Assembly: GCF_900188375.1 (NCBI RefSeq) | Contig: NZ_FZOO01000005.1 | Span: 248,001-312,000 of the forward strand | DNA length: 64,000 bases | Source: Geodermatophilus pulveris | GTDB lineage: Bacteria; Actinomycetota; Actinomycetes; Mycobacteriales; Geodermatophilaceae | Reading direction: 5' to 3' | Part shown: piece by piece, positions 26,873 to 35,489 of the stretch | Numbering within the stretch: the first letter of the stretch is position 1 | Layout: each line of letters begins with the position of its first letter | The notes under the pieces: generated by a model | What the model was told of the DNA's origin: nothing | The model's input: only the letters and a program-made list of their open reading frames with translations | Database searches by the model: none | Translations under genes and position numbers: made by a program

Positions 26873-27331
26873 ATGACCACTGCCGGATCCCTCGACAGCA
26901 CGGCCCCCGCCATCGGCGGCCAGCTGGCCACCTTCTGGCTGGACGGCGACCTCTACGGCGTCGAGGTGGCGCACGTGCAGGAGGTGCTGAAGAGCCAGGG
27001 CCTGACGCGGGTGCCGCTGGCCCCGGCCGCCGTCGCCGGGTTGATCAACCTGCGCGGGCAGGTGGTCACCGCGATCGAGCTGCGCGAGCGGCTCGGCCGC
27101 CCGCCGCGGCCCGAGGACACCGCCGCCGTCGTCATCGTCGTCCGGCTGCACGGGGAGGCGGTCAGCCTGCTGGTCGACGCCATCGCCGACGTCGTGGACG
27201 TCGACCCCGCCGACTTCGAGGCGCCGCCGGACACCCTGGCCGGAGCCGGCCGGGAGCTGATCCGCGGTGCGTTCAAGCTCGACGGGCAGCTGCTGCTGGC
27301 CCTGGACGTGCACAAGGCGGTCAGCGCCTGA
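26873..27331 (+). CDS. cheW: Chemotaxis coupling protein CheW
   Basis: A 152-residue SH3-like adaptor that joins receptors to CheA. The family core is LATFWLDGDLYGVEVAHVQE, followed by VAGLINLRGQVVTAIELRERL. ATG 26873 lies 2 bases after the cheA stop with GGAGG upstream. Full length for the family. Confidence 0.94.
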   Translation: MTTAGSLDSTAPAIGGQLATFWLDGDLYGVEVAHVQEVLKSQGLTRVPLAPAAVAGLINLRGQVVTAIELRERLGRPPRPEDTAAVVIVVRLHGEAVSLLVDAIADVVDVDPADFEAPPDTLAGAGRELIRGAFKLDGQLLLALDVHKAVSA

Positions 27332-27485
27332 GGCCTTCCGGCCACTCTGCGTGATCGGATCGGGACCCAACCGGCCGGGACACGCAGGGGCCACCCGGAC
27401 GGGGTCCTGCCGGAGGGTGACGGCCACGTGGCGCCGGCCGCCGGTCACGGCGAGCATGACGGGACCTACGTCCTGGGGAGCCGCC

Positions 27486-28367
27486 GTGCCCTACTCGCTG
27501 GTCAGTGCCGCCACGCTCGGGTTCGACCTGGTGCGCGTGCCGGACGGCCGGGCCGTCGCCGACGCCCTGCTCGCCGGGCTGGCCGCCGACCCGGCTGCCC
27601 TGGAGCGGCTGGCCGCCGTGCACCCCGCCGCCGGGCGCGACCGCGAGCAGCGCGCCACCGTGGCCGTCCGCGCCCGGAAGGCCCGGGAGCTGGCCGCCGC
27701 CGTCCCGCACCTGCGCACCGCCGCCGGCGCCCCGGCCGGGTCCGACCGCGCCGCGGTGCTGGTGGCCCAGCTCGAGCGCAGCACCATCGGGGACGCCGCG
27801 GCGCTGGAGCGGGTGCTCCGCGACGACGTCCTGGGCCCCGAGCACCCCGCGGTGGCGCTGGTCGACGAGCAGGTCCGGGACGCCGCGGCCGACGTCCTCG
27901 CCGACGCCGCGGTGGGCTCCTGGGCCGCCGGGGTGCTGCCCCCGCTGGTGCACCGCCAGCTCACCGGGCCCTTCGCCCTCGCCACGGCCACCGGCGTGCC
28001 CACCACCCCGGAGCTCGACCTGGGCCCGGCCGCCGGCGAGCTGGCCGGGCTGCTGACCGGCCTGCGCACCCTCGGCCCCGCCGGGCGGGCCCGCTGGCTG
28101 GCCGCCGTCGACGCCGTGCGCCACGAGCGCCGGCCGTGGGCGGCCGCCATGCACGAGGCGTCCTGGGCGGCGCACGTGTCCGGCCGCACCCGCACGCTGG
28201 CCACGACGCAGCTGCTCGCCGTCCGCGCCTTCCTGGACGCCGGCTTCACCGCCGCCGAGGCAGCCGGGGGTGCCTGGAACGCCGTCGCCGGATGCGTGCA
28301 GGCCGTCGTCATGGGCGACCTGCTCGACGCGTCCTCCGCCGGGGTGCTGGCCGTCCACCTCCCCTAG
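27486..28367 (+). CDS. Hypothetical Ala-rich helical protein inside the chemotaxis region
   Basis: A 293-residue protein I do not recognise. It is Ala/Leu/Arg-rich and probably all-helical and soluble, with no signal peptide or membrane helix. Features include MPYSLVSAATLGFDLVRVPD at the start, a basic helix (REQRATVAVRARKARELAAA) and WLAAVDAVRHERRPWAAAMH. GTG 27486 has GGGGAG 5 bases upstream; ATG 27456 is an alternative. It follows cheW by 154 bases in the same direction, so it may belong to the chemotaxis transcription unit. The 154-base gap shows no clear element. Confidence 0.7.
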   Translation: MPYSLVSAATLGFDLVRVPDGRAVADALLAGLAADPAALERLAAVHPAAGRDREQRATVAVRARKARELAAAVPHLRTAAGAPAGSDRAAVLVAQLERSTIGDAAALERVLRDDVLGPEHPAVALVDEQVRDAAADVLADAAVGSWAAGVLPPLVHRQLTGPFALATATGVPTTPELDLGPAAGELAGLLTGLRTLGPAGRARWLAAVDAVRHERRPWAAAMHEASWAAHVSGRTRTLATTQLLAVRAFLDAGFTAAEAAGGAWNAVAGCVQAVVMGDLLDASSAGVLAVHLP

Positions 28368-28501
28368 CAGCCCGCCGGGCGGGCCGTCCGGTGGGGTGAC
28401 CCGGGACCGCGGCGCACCCGACTGCCCGGTCCTCCTGCGACACGGCCCACCCGCGGCCCTGGTGCCGCCCCGTGTGAGGCGCCGGGACGGCAGGCCCTGC
28501 G

Positions 28502-29683
28502 TCAGTCGGTGCCGGGGTCGGGGAAGCGGGCGCCGGCGGGCAGCTCGCCGCCGGCGTCGATCTCGGCGCTGCGGCCGACCAGGGTGACCGCGCCGTCCCC
28601 GCCCACCGTGGCCCGCTCGCCGACGACCACCTCGTTGTCCAGGACGGCACGGGTGACCGTCGCCCCGGCGCGGACCCGCACCCCGGGCAGCAGCACCGAG
28701 TCGACGACCCGGGCGCCGGCCTCCACGACCACGCCGGGCGACAGCACCGAGCCGTGCACGTCGCCGAGCACCCGGGTGCCGCCGGAGATGAGGCTGTTGT
28801 CGACGGCGGAGTCCAGCAGCACCCGGGCCGCGCTGTGCCGCCCGCCGCGGGTGTGCACCGCCCAGCGCGGGTCGTCGAGGTCCAGCGGCGGGTCGTCGGA
28901 CAGGAACTCCTGGTGGGCCCGCCAGTAGGAGTCCACGGTGCCCACGTCGCGCCAGTAGCCGGCGGAGGGGTGGGCGCGGGCCGCGCCGTCGCCGGTCTGC
29001 GCGGGCAGCAGGTGGGTGCCGAGGTCCTCCAGCCCCTCCTCGCCGTGCTCGGCGCCGAGGTCCTCCAGCCGGTCCAGCGTCGGGCCGGGGGAGAAGACGA
29101 ACACCTCGTTGGTCGCGGTCGTGGTGCTCGGCTCGTCGGGCTTGTACGCGTAGCCGGTGACCCGCCCGCCCTCGCCGACCTCCACGATGCCGTAGCGCGA
29201 CGCGTCGTCCGCCGCGACCTCGGTGGTGACCATGGTGACCTCCGCACCGGACTCCAGGTGCGCGTCGACGACCTCGCGGTAGTCCAGCTTGTAGACGGCG
29301 TCGGCGCTGAGCACGACCAGCGCGTCGGCGGCGAAGTCGCGGACCAGCGGCGAGTAGCGCCACAGCGAGTTCGCCGTTCCCGAGACCCAGCCGCCGCGGT
29401 CGGTGCCCTGGTAGGGCGGCAGCACCAGCAGCCCGCCCTCCGTGCGGTCGAGGTCCCACGGCCGGCCGTTGGCCAGGTGCCGGGACAGCGACGCCGGGTG
29501 GTGCTGCACGGACACCCACACGTCGGGCAGCTGGGAGTGCTGGCAGTTGCTCAGCGGGAAGTCGATCAGCCGGTACACCCCGGCGAAGGGGACGGCCGGC
29601 TTGGCGCGCTGCTCGGTGAGCAGCTCGAGGCGGCCGCCGGCACCGCCGGCCAGGACGAGGACGAGGACCCGGGGGAGTGCCAT
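28502..29683 (-). CDS. glgC: Glucose-1-phosphate adenylyltransferase
   Basis: A 393-residue nucleotidyltransferase that makes ADP-glucose for glycogen. It has the N-terminal pyrophosphorylase motif (VLVLAGGAGGRLELLTEQRA, then KPAVPFAGVYRLIDFPLSNC). The substrate segments YWRDVGTVDSYW and GTANSLWRYSPL follow. A C-terminal left-handed beta-helix has hexapeptide repeats. Length is near normal. It is reversed inside the che region, so it is probably an independent insertion between cheW and cheB. The 134 bases downstream hold only weak GC-rich repeats. Confidence 0.9.
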   Translation of the reverse strand: MALPRVLVLVLAGGAGGRLELLTEQRAKPAVPFAGVYRLIDFPLSNCQHSQLPDVWVSVQHHPASLSRHLANGRPWDLDRTEGGLLVLPPYQGTDRGGWVSGTANSLWRYSPLVRDFAADALVVLSADAVYKLDYREVVDAHLESGAEVTMVTTEVAADDASRYGIVEVGEGGRVTGYAYKPDEPSTTTATNEVFVFSPGPTLDRLEDLGAEHGEEGLEDLGTHLLPAQTGDGAARAHPSAGYWRDVGTVDSYWRAHQEFLSDDPPLDLDDPRWAVHTRGGRHSAARVLLDSAVDNSLISGGTRVLGDVHGSVLSPGVVVEAGARVVDSVLLPGVRVRAGATVTRAVLDNEVVVGERATVGGDGAVTLVGRSAEIDAGGELPAGARFPDPGTD

Positions 29684-29803
29684 GCCCGGCCGCTACCCGC
29701 CCCGGCGACGTTCACCCGCCGGGCGCCCGGGCGACTCGTCGACAGCGGCGGGGCGCTGACCGGGTGGAGTGCGCGCCGGGCGCACCGGATCCCCGTGATC
29801 GGC

Positions 29804-29831
29804 TCAAGGACGGCCGGGAGGCGGCCGACAA
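29804..29831 (+). promoter_or_regulatory. Possible sigma-28-type promoter before cheB
   Basis: TCAA (29804-29807), 16 bases, GCCGACAA (29824-29831). It resembles the cheA promoter but has one extra spacer base. It lies about 140 bases before cheB in the 291-base gap divergent from glgC. I see nothing else in that gap. Confidence 0.45.
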
Positions 29832-29974
29832 CACCGGGGACAGGCACCGACCCGGGCGGACGCCGGACACCGGCGGACCGCCGGGCGCGTCCCGCCCCGG
29901 CCCTCCGGGCGGGTGCCGACCCAGACCGCCGGCTCGCCCCTGGCCGGCACCCCGCAGGGGGAGACGGAGGACGC

Positions 29975-31108
29975 ATGGACCCGATCCGGGTGCTGGTCGT
30001 GGACGACTCGGTGGTCGTCCGCAAGATCGTCACCGACGTCCTGTCGGAGGACCCTCAGATCGAGGTCGTGGGCACCGCGGTCAACGGCCGCATCGCCGTC
30101 GGCAAGCTGGAGCAGCTCAGGCCCGACCTGGTCACGATGGACATCGAGATGCCGGAGATGAACGGCATCGAGGCGGTCCGGGCCATCCGCGCCCGCGCGG
30201 GCGGGGAGCGGCACAGCCGGGTGCCGATCATCATGTTCAGCACGCTCACCGAGCGGGGCGCGTCGGCCACCCTGGACGCGCTGTCCGCCGGCGCCAACGA
30301 CTACGTCACCAAGCCGGCCAACGTGGGCAGCGTCGCCGCCTCGATGGAGAGCGTGCGCCAGCAGCTCACCCCCAGGATCAAGGCCCTCACCGGGCGCCCG
30401 GTCACCGCCTCCCCGTCGCGGGCGGCCGCGCCCGCACCGGCCGCCGTCCGGCCGCCCGCACCGCGCGCCGGCGCGGCCAAGCAGCCCGCTGTCCTGGTGG
30501 TCGGGTCCTCGACCGGCGGCCCGGAGGCCCTCGCCCGGGTGCTGCCGGCCCTGCCGGCGTCCCTGCCCGTGCCGGTGCTGGTCGTGCAGCACATGCCGCC
30601 GGTGTTCACCCGCCAGTTCGCCCAGCGGCTGGACCGGCTGTGCGCCCTGCGCGTCGTCGAGGCCGTCGACGGCACCCCGCTGGCGCCGGGCACCGTGCAC
30701 CTGGCCCCCGGCGACCACCACCTGACCGTCCGCCGGACCCCCCGCGGCCTGTACACCGCCCTGGACCAGGCGCCGCCGGAGAACTTCTGCCGGCCCGCCG
30801 TCGACCCGCTGTTCCGCTCCGCGGTCGAGGCCTTCGACGGCGCCGTCCTGGGCGTCGTGCTCACCGGCATGGGCGCCGACGGGCGGGTCGGCGCCGGGCG
30901 CGTCCGGGAGGCCGGCGGCGAGGTCGTCGTCCAGGACCAGGCCACCTCCGTGGTCTGGGGGATGCCCGGTGCCGTGGCCACGGCCGGCTTCGCCGACGAG
31001 GTGCTGCCGCTGGACCGGGTCGCCGAGGCCGTCCTGCGGCGGCTCACCGGGCCACGCCTGGCGACCCCCCGGAGCCCCGTTCCTGCCACCACGGGAGGAC
31101 GACGATGA
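29975..31108 (+). CDS. cheB: Chemotaxis protein-glutamate methylesterase CheB
   Basis: A 377-residue response-regulator methylesterase that demethylates and deamidates chemoreceptors. The receiver has phospho-acceptor Asp56 in LVTMDIEMPEMNG. A Pro/Ala linker follows (about 140-165). The esterase domain has the catalytic Ser in VGSSTGGPEAL, His in VVQHMPPVF and Asp in LTGMGADG. ATG 29975 has GGAGG upstream. Its stop overlaps the cheR start (ATGA). Confidence 0.95.
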   Translation: MDPIRVLVVDDSVVVRKIVTDVLSEDPQIEVVGTAVNGRIAVGKLEQLRPDLVTMDIEMPEMNGIEAVRAIRARAGGERHSRVPIIMFSTLTERGASATLDALSAGANDYVTKPANVGSVAASMESVRQQLTPRIKALTGRPVTASPSRAAAPAPAAVRPPAPRAGAAKQPAVLVVGSSTGGPEALARVLPALPASLPVPVLVVQHMPPVFTRQFAQRLDRLCALRVVEAVDGTPLAPGTVHLAPGDHHLTVRRTPRGLYTALDQAPPENFCRPAVDPLFRSAVEAFDGAVLGVVLTGMGADGRVGAGRVREAGGEVVVQDQATSVVWGMPGAVATAGFADEVLPLDRVAEAVLRRLTGPRLATPRSPVPATTGGRR

Positions 31109-31929
31109 CCCTCACCACCACCAGCTTCGACTGGGTCCGCCAGCTGGTGCACCGGGAGAGCGCGATCGTGCTGGCCCCGGGCAAGGAGTACCTGGTGGAG
31201 GCCCGGCTGCTGCCGATCGCCCGCTCCATGGGGCTGCCCGACGTCGGCCAGCTGGTCGACTCGGTGCGCACCCGACCCAGCCCGGAGTCCACCCGGAAGA
31301 TCGTCGAGGCGCTCACCACCAACGAGACGTCCTGGTTCCGGGACGGCGACCCGTTCACCGCGCTCACCTCGACGGTGCTGCCCGCCCTGCTGGCCGCCCG
31401 CGGCCCGGCCGAGCGGCTGCAGATCTGGTCGGCGGCCTGCTCCAGCGGCCAGGAGCCCTACACGATCGCGATGCTGCTCGAGGACGCGATGCCGTACGCC
31501 TCCACCCGGGCCTCCATCACCGCGACCGACCTCTCCCGCGCGATGGTCGAGCGCACCCGGGCGGGCAGGTTCAGCCAGCTGGAGGTCAACCGGGGGCTGC
31601 CGGCGCCGATGCTGGTGCGGCACTTCACCCGCGCCGGCAGCGAGTGGCAGGTGTCCCCGTCGCTGCGCCGGATGGTCAGCGCCAGCGAGTGCAACCTGGC
31701 CGCCCCGCTGCCGCGGATGGGCCCGTTCGACGTGGTCTACCTGCGCAACGTCCTCATCTACTTCGACCTGCCCACCAAGCAGGCGATCCTCCGCCGGGTG
31801 CGCGCGCTCATGCGCCCCGACGGGTGGCTGTTCCTCGGTGCCGCCGAGACCACCCTCGGCGTCAACGACTCCTGGGAGCGGGTCGTGGTCGGCCGCAGCT
31901 CCGCCTACCGCCCGCTGAAGGGGGCCTGA
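31105..31929 (+). CDS. cheR: Chemotaxis protein methyltransferase CheR
   Basis: A 274-residue SAM-dependent methyltransferase acting on receptor glutamates. An N-terminal helical domain (VEALTTNETSWFRD) is followed by SAM-binding IWSAACSSGQEPYTIAM and FDVVYLRNVLIYFD. ATG 31105 overlaps the cheB stop. The intact chemoreceptor here has no tethering pentapeptide, so CheR must act without it on that receptor. Confidence 0.95.
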   Translation: MTLTTTSFDWVRQLVHRESAIVLAPGKEYLVEARLLPIARSMGLPDVGQLVDSVRTRPSPESTRKIVEALTTNETSWFRDGDPFTALTSTVLPALLAARGPAERLQIWSAACSSGQEPYTIAMLLEDAMPYASTRASITATDLSRAMVERTRAGRFSQLEVNRGLPAPMLVRHFTRAGSEWQVSPSLRRMVSASECNLAAPLPRMGPFDVVYLRNVLIYFDLPTKQAILRRVRALMRPDGWLFLGAAETTLGVNDSWERVVVGRSSAYRPLKGA

Positions 31930-31930
31930 C

Positions 31931-32314
31931 GTGCGTGCCTTGGTGATCGACGACTCCCGCGCGATGCGCCGGATCGTGGGCGCGGCCCTGGAGGGTCTCG
32001 GCTACGAGACCCGCCAGGCCGGCCACGGCCGGGAGGCGCTGGACGTGCTGCAGGAGGGCTGGACGCCGGACCTGTGCACGATCGACTGGAACATGCCGGT
32101 CATGGACGGGCTGCAGTTCGTCTCCGCGGTCCGGGCCAACCCGGCCTGGCGCCGGCTCACGCTGATGATGGTGACCTCGGAGAGCGAGCAAGGGCAGATC
32201 GTGAGGGCGCTGGCCGCCGGCGCGCACGAGTACGTCATCAAGCCGTTCACCGCCGACGCGCTGCGCGACAAGCTCGCACTCCTCGGCATGCTGCCCGAGG
32301 AGGCCGTCCTGTGA
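31931..32314 (+). CDS. cheY: CheY-type response regulator 1
   Basis: A 127-residue single receiver domain. It has acidic residues in VIDDSRAM, phospho-acceptor Asp52 in TIDWNMPVMDG, Thr/Ser in MVTSESE and Lys in YVIKPF. GTG 31931 lies 1 base after the cheR stop. It is one of two CheY proteins in the operon; which binds the flagellar motor cannot be told from sequence. Confidence 0.93.
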   Translation: MRALVIDDSRAMRRIVGAALEGLGYETRQAGHGREALDVLQEGWTPDLCTIDWNMPVMDGLQFVSAVRANPAWRRLTLMMVTSESEQGQIVRALAAGAHEYVIKPFTADALRDKLALLGMLPEEAVL

Positions 32315-32871
32315 CCGCGGTCCAGCACCCCCCGCTCGACACCGGCGAGCGCCGCCGGACCGGCGACGCCCGCACGCTGATCACCTCGCTGATCGACCCG
32401 GCCACCGTGGAGGCCATCGCCGTCGACGCGTGGGTCGCGCTGGTCGGCGAGGAGGAGCTGCTGGTCCCCGTCCCCGGTGACCTGCCGGCCGACACGCTGT
32501 CCGCGTGGGTCGACGTCGTCGGCCCGTGGACGGGCAGCGTCGTGCTGACCACCGGCCGGCAGACCGCCGCCGACCTGACCCGGGCACTGCTGCGCGAGGC
32601 CGCGCCCGAGCTGCTCGACCACGAGGACGTCGCCGACGCCTTCGGCGAGATCGCCAACGTGGTCGGCGGCAACGTCAAGGCCGCCCTGCCCGGGCCCTCG
32701 ACCCTCGGACTGCCCGAGGTCGGACCGGCCCCCGCGGTCCGCCACCCGGAGGACGTCTGCCGCATCGACGTCCTGTGGCGCGGCCAGCCCCTGGCCGTGT
32801 CCGTGCAGGGCGCCCTGCCGTCCCTGCCCACCCCGCACGACAACCCGCACCCGAACGGAGCGTCCTTGTGA
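32311..32871 (+). CDS. cheX: CheX-type CheY-P phosphatase
   Basis: A 186-residue protein of the CheC/CheX/FliY phosphatase family, which dephosphorylates CheY-P. The active-site consensus [DS]-x3-E-x2-N-x22-P fits exactly: Asp109, Glu113, Asn116 and Pro139 (DAFGEIANVVGGN core). The first 30 residues look disordered. GTG 32311 overlaps the cheY1 stop. Its position between two cheY genes supports the role. One active site suggests CheX over the two-site CheC. Confidence 0.85.
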   Translation: MTAVQHPPLDTGERRRTGDARTLITSLIDPATVEAIAVDAWVALVGEEELLVPVPGDLPADTLSAWVDVVGPWTGSVVLTTGRQTAADLTRALLREAAPELLDHEDVADAFGEIANVVGGNVKAALPGPSTLGLPEVGPAPAVRHPEDVCRIDVLWRGQPLAVSVQGALPSLPTPHDNPHPNGASL

Positions 32872-33230
32872 AGATCCTCGTCGCCGACGACAGCCGCGTG
32901 ATGCGGCAGATCGTCATCCGCACACTCCGCCAGGCCGGCTACGACGACCACGAGATCGTCGAGGCCGAGGACGGCGCCGACGCGCTGGCCAAGGTCTCGT
33001 CGGAGGAGCCGGACCTGGTCCTGTCGGACTGGAACATGCCGAACATGAGCGGTCTGGAGTGCCTGCAGGCGCTGCGCTCGGCCGGCTCGCGCGTCCCGTT
33101 CGGCTTCGTCACCTCCGAGGGGTCGCCGGACATGCGCGAGAAGGCCGCCAACGCCGGCGCGCTGTTCCTCATCGCCAAGCCGTTCACCGCGGACACCTTC
33201 ACCGAGCACCTGGACGGGGTGATCGCATGA
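32868..33230 (+). CDS. cheY: CheY-type response regulator 2
   Basis: A 120-residue receiver with ILVADDSRVM, phospho-acceptor Asp54 in LSDWNMPNMSG, Thr in FVTSEGS and Lys in LIAKPF. GTG 32868 overlaps the cheX stop. It sits between the two phosphatase-family genes, and overlapping starts run through the whole cheB to cheX-like unit. Confidence 0.93.
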   Translation: MKILVADDSRVMRQIVIRTLRQAGYDDHEIVEAEDGADALAKVSSEEPDLVLSDWNMPNMSGLECLQALRSAGSRVPFGFVTSEGSPDMREKAANAGALFLIAKPFTADTFTEHLDGVIA

Positions 33231-33727
33231 GCGCCCCGCTGACCGTGGTCCTGCCCGACGCCAAGGCGGTCAAGGACATGCTCACCGGCCTGACCGGCAA
33301 GCCCGTCGCGGTGATGCCGGGCGCGCCGGTCACCCCGACGCCGCGGTCGCCGGTGGCGGTGGCCGTCTACGTCGACCCGCACCTGTCGGTCAACGCCCTG
33401 TGCGTCCTGGACCTCGGCGCGTCGGCCTACACCGGCGCCGCGCTGGCGCTGCTGCCCCCCGGCGGCGCGCAGGACGCCGTCGCGGAGGACGGCGAGCTGA
33501 CCGAGATGCTCACCGAGGCGCTGCACGAGGTCGTCAACGTCCTCTCCGCGCTGTTCAACGTGCCCGGGGCGCCGCACTCCAAGCTGCACCGGCTGTACGC
33601 GCCCGGCGACGAGCTGCCCGGCGACCTCGCCGGCATGCTGGCCGCCTTCAACCGGCTGGACCTGGCCATCGAGGTCCCCGGGTACGGCAAGGGCGCTCTC
33701 TCGCTGGTCGTCCCCTCCGGGGTCTGA
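33227..33727 (+). CDS. CheC/CheX-like phosphatase-family protein
   Basis: A 166-residue protein with a weaker CheC/CheX active-site pattern. Glu97 takes the D/S place; Glu101, Asn104 and Pro126 give E-x3-E-x2-N-x21-P (core ALHEVVNVLSALFN). A middle beta-rich segment (AVAVYVDPHLSVNALCVLDL) and the C-terminus fit the alpha/beta fold. ATG 33227 overlaps the cheY2 stop, and it is the last gene of the operon. It could be a second phosphatase or a phosphate sink; the family link is an inference from the motif and context. Confidence 0.65.
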   Translation: MSAPLTVVLPDAKAVKDMLTGLTGKPVAVMPGAPVTPTPRSPVAVAVYVDPHLSVNALCVLDLGASAYTGAALALLPPGGAQDAVAEDGELTEMLTEALHEVVNVLSALFNVPGAPHSKLHRLYAPGDELPGDLAGMLAAFNRLDLAIEVPGYGKGALSLVVPSGV

Positions 33728-33741
33728 CCGGCAGCACACGC

Positions 33742-33824
33742 CCCGGGACGGCGCAGGAGCACGCCTCCCGCCGTCCCGGGCGCACGACCACGACGACCCC
33801 GGGGCCAGGGCCCCGGGGTCGTCG
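33742..33824. terminator. Two terminator hairpins between convergent operons
   Basis: Hairpin 1 pairs CGCCCCGGGACGGCG with CGCCGTCCCGGGCG (33742-33782) around a 14-base loop. Hairpin 2 is CGACGACCCCGGGGCC/GGCCCCGGGGTCGTCG (33791-33824), a perfect 16-bp stem with a 2-base loop. They separate the che operon from the convergent ATPase gene. Confidence 0.8.
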
Positions 33825-33829
33825 GTGTC

Positions 33830-34291
33830 TCAGGTGAGTGCGGGCTCGCGGTCCTCGGTGGCCGTGGGCAGGCAGGCCCACACGTGCTTGCAGCCGTCGT
33901 CGACGTACCAGCCGTGGGCCACCGACAGCCGGGCCACCAGGTAGAGGCCCAGGCCGCCCTGGGCAGGGTCCCGGCCGACCGCCGGACTGGGCAGCGTCTC
34001 GGGGTCCCGGTCGCTCACGTCGAGCAGCCAGCCGCCGCTGCCGGCGACCACCGTGGCCACGACCGGGGACAACCCGTGCCGCAGCGCGTTGGACGCCAGC
34101 TCGTCGAAGGCCAGGACCAGCCGCTCGGCGTCCGTGTCGTCGTCACCGTCCGGCGCGATGCCCACGCCGTCCAACCGGGCACGCAGGACCGCACGCGCCG
34201 CCGGGAGCTCGGCGACGGCCTGGAGGTCCCAGCGCCACACCTCTCCCCGCCCGTCCGGTAGCGGGCGCAACGGCCATGCGAGTCGCCCCAC
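33830..34291 (-). CDS. RsbW-like anti-sigma-factor-type ATP-binding protein
   Basis: A 153-residue stand-alone GHKL ATPase of the HATPase_c_2/RsbW type. The N-box is LVLAFDELASNALRHG. The G1 motif is LLDVSDRDPE, and G2 is GGLGLYLVARLSVAHGW. GTG 34291 has GGGGAGAGG just upstream; the longer frame to 34381 would add a Pro-rich, poorly conserved head. Relatives bind and phosphorylate STAS antagonists or hold sigma factors. It is a possible partner of the two SpoIIE phosphatases in this window, but no sigma or STAS gene is adjacent. Confidence 0.82.
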   Translation of the reverse strand: MGRLAWPLRPLPDGRGEVWRWDLQAVAELPAARAVLRARLDGVGIAPDGDDDTDAERLVLAFDELASNALRHGLSPVVATVVAGSGGWLLDVSDRDPETLPSPAVGRDPAQGGLGLYLVARLSVAHGWYVDDGCKHVWACLPTATEDREPALT

Positions 34292-34411
34292 TGCCCTCTC
34301 CCCGTCCGTCGCTGTCTCCGACTCCCCCCGGGGTGCCCACGCGGCTGGGGGCTCAACCGTGCGACGGGGGTTTCCGACCACCCGGAGTGACGTGGCTCTC
34401 GTCCAGGCGGG

Positions 34412-35374
34412 TCAGCTGCGGGCGGCGGCGTCACGGACGGCGGCCGCCACCGCCTCGACGCCCTGCGACGCCCAGATGACCGAGTAGTGGTTGGTGTCGG
34501 GCACCTCGCGCGCGGTGATCCCGCTGCGCTCCAGGCCCAGCTGGGCCAGCCGCACCTCGTCGTAGAGCCCGGGGGTCTGGTCGAGCAGCCCGCGGGTCGC
34601 CCACAGCAGGGTCGCGGGCACCGGCAGGTCGGTGGTCGCCTCCAGGACCCGCTCGTTGCGCAGCACGTCGCCGCCGTCGACCCGGACCGCCTCGGGCACG
34701 CACGCGCTGCGCAGCGCCGGGGGCTCGCCGACCGTGCTCCCGGGTGCCGGGCTCTGCACCATGTCCCGCGCCAGGTAGGCCGCGACCGACGGGACGTCGA
34801 CCCACGGGCCGACCGCCGGGTGCTGGGCCCAGAAGGCCCGCACCGCGGCCAGGTCGGGGAAGGTCATGCCGAGCCGGGCGAGCGAGGGGCCGAGGAAGGC
34901 CGACAGCATCGCGTCCAGGTCGGCCCCGGGCGGCTGCGGGAGGGCCAGCCCCCCGTCGACCAGCACCAGGCCGTGCACCCGGTCGCGGGCGGTGCCGGCG
35001 GTCGCCAGCGCGGCGACGAAGGCCCCCATGGAGTGGCCCACGAGCACCGCGGCCTCGGCCCCGGCGTCCCGGTCGGCGCCGAGGTGGTCGAGCAGGGCGG
35101 CGACGTCGGCGGCGTGCGCCTCGATGCCGTACGGGCCGGGCAGGCCGGCCGAGGCGGCCCGGCCGCGCAGGTCCGGGGCGACCACCTCGAACCCGCCGGC
35201 GAGCGCGCCGGCCACCCGCGCCCAGGCCATCGCGTTGCCGGTGATGCCGTGCAGCAGGACGGCGATCGGCGCGCCGGGGGCGTCGGCGGCCCAGTGCAGC
35301 GCGGCCAGTTGGCCCCCCTGCACGGGGACGGAGATCAGCTCGGGATCACGGGCGGGGTCGGTCACGGTGCCCAC
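34412..35374 (-). CDS. Alpha/beta-hydrolase
   Basis: A 320-residue hydrolase. The oxyanion segment is VLLHGITGNAMAW. The nucleophile elbow is VGHSMGAF. A late catalytic His is in DTNHYSVIW, and the acid probably follows VPATLLWATRGLLD. The substrate is unknown; it could be an esterase, epoxide hydrolase or similar. GTG 35374 gives the longest form; GTG 35365 is also possible. It lies downstream of the AAA ATPase gene on the same strand, separated by a dispersed hairpin element. Confidence 0.85.
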   Translation of the reverse strand: MGTVTDPARDPELISVPVQGGQLAALHWAADAPGAPIAVLLHGITGNAMAWARVAGALAGGFEVVAPDLRGRAASAGLPGPYGIEAHAADVAALLDHLGADRDAGAEAAVLVGHSMGAFVAALATAGTARDRVHGLVLVDGGLALPQPPGADLDAMLSAFLGPSLARLGMTFPDLAAVRAFWAQHPAVGPWVDVPSVAAYLARDMVQSPAPGSTVGEPPALRSACVPEAVRVDGGDVLRNERVLEATTDLPVPATLLWATRGLLDQTPGLYDEVRLAQLGLERSGITAREVPDTNHYSVIWASQGVEAVAAAVRDAAARS

Positions 35375-35429
35375 CCTGCCCGGACCCCGCCCCGGTCGCA
35401 GCCCGTGCCCACCCGCCGGCCGGCCAGGT

Positions 35430-35485
35430 GGCCCCGGTGCAGTGGCCCGCGCCGAGCCTGCGAGGCGTGGGGGGCACCGGGGTCC
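35430..35485. repeat. Dispersed two-stem hairpin element, copy B
   Basis: Outer stem CCCCGGTGC/GCACCGGGG. Inner stem CGCC/GGCG around loop GAGCCTGCGA. It ends 4 bases from the stop codon of the minus-strand AAA ATPase gene. Confidence 0.8.
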
Positions 35486-35489
35486 TCTC

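Noticed and set aside
27385..27410. Possible hairpin-element fragment (GGGGTCC) between cheW and the unknown gene
   Set aside because: There is no paired outer stem and no conserved loop.
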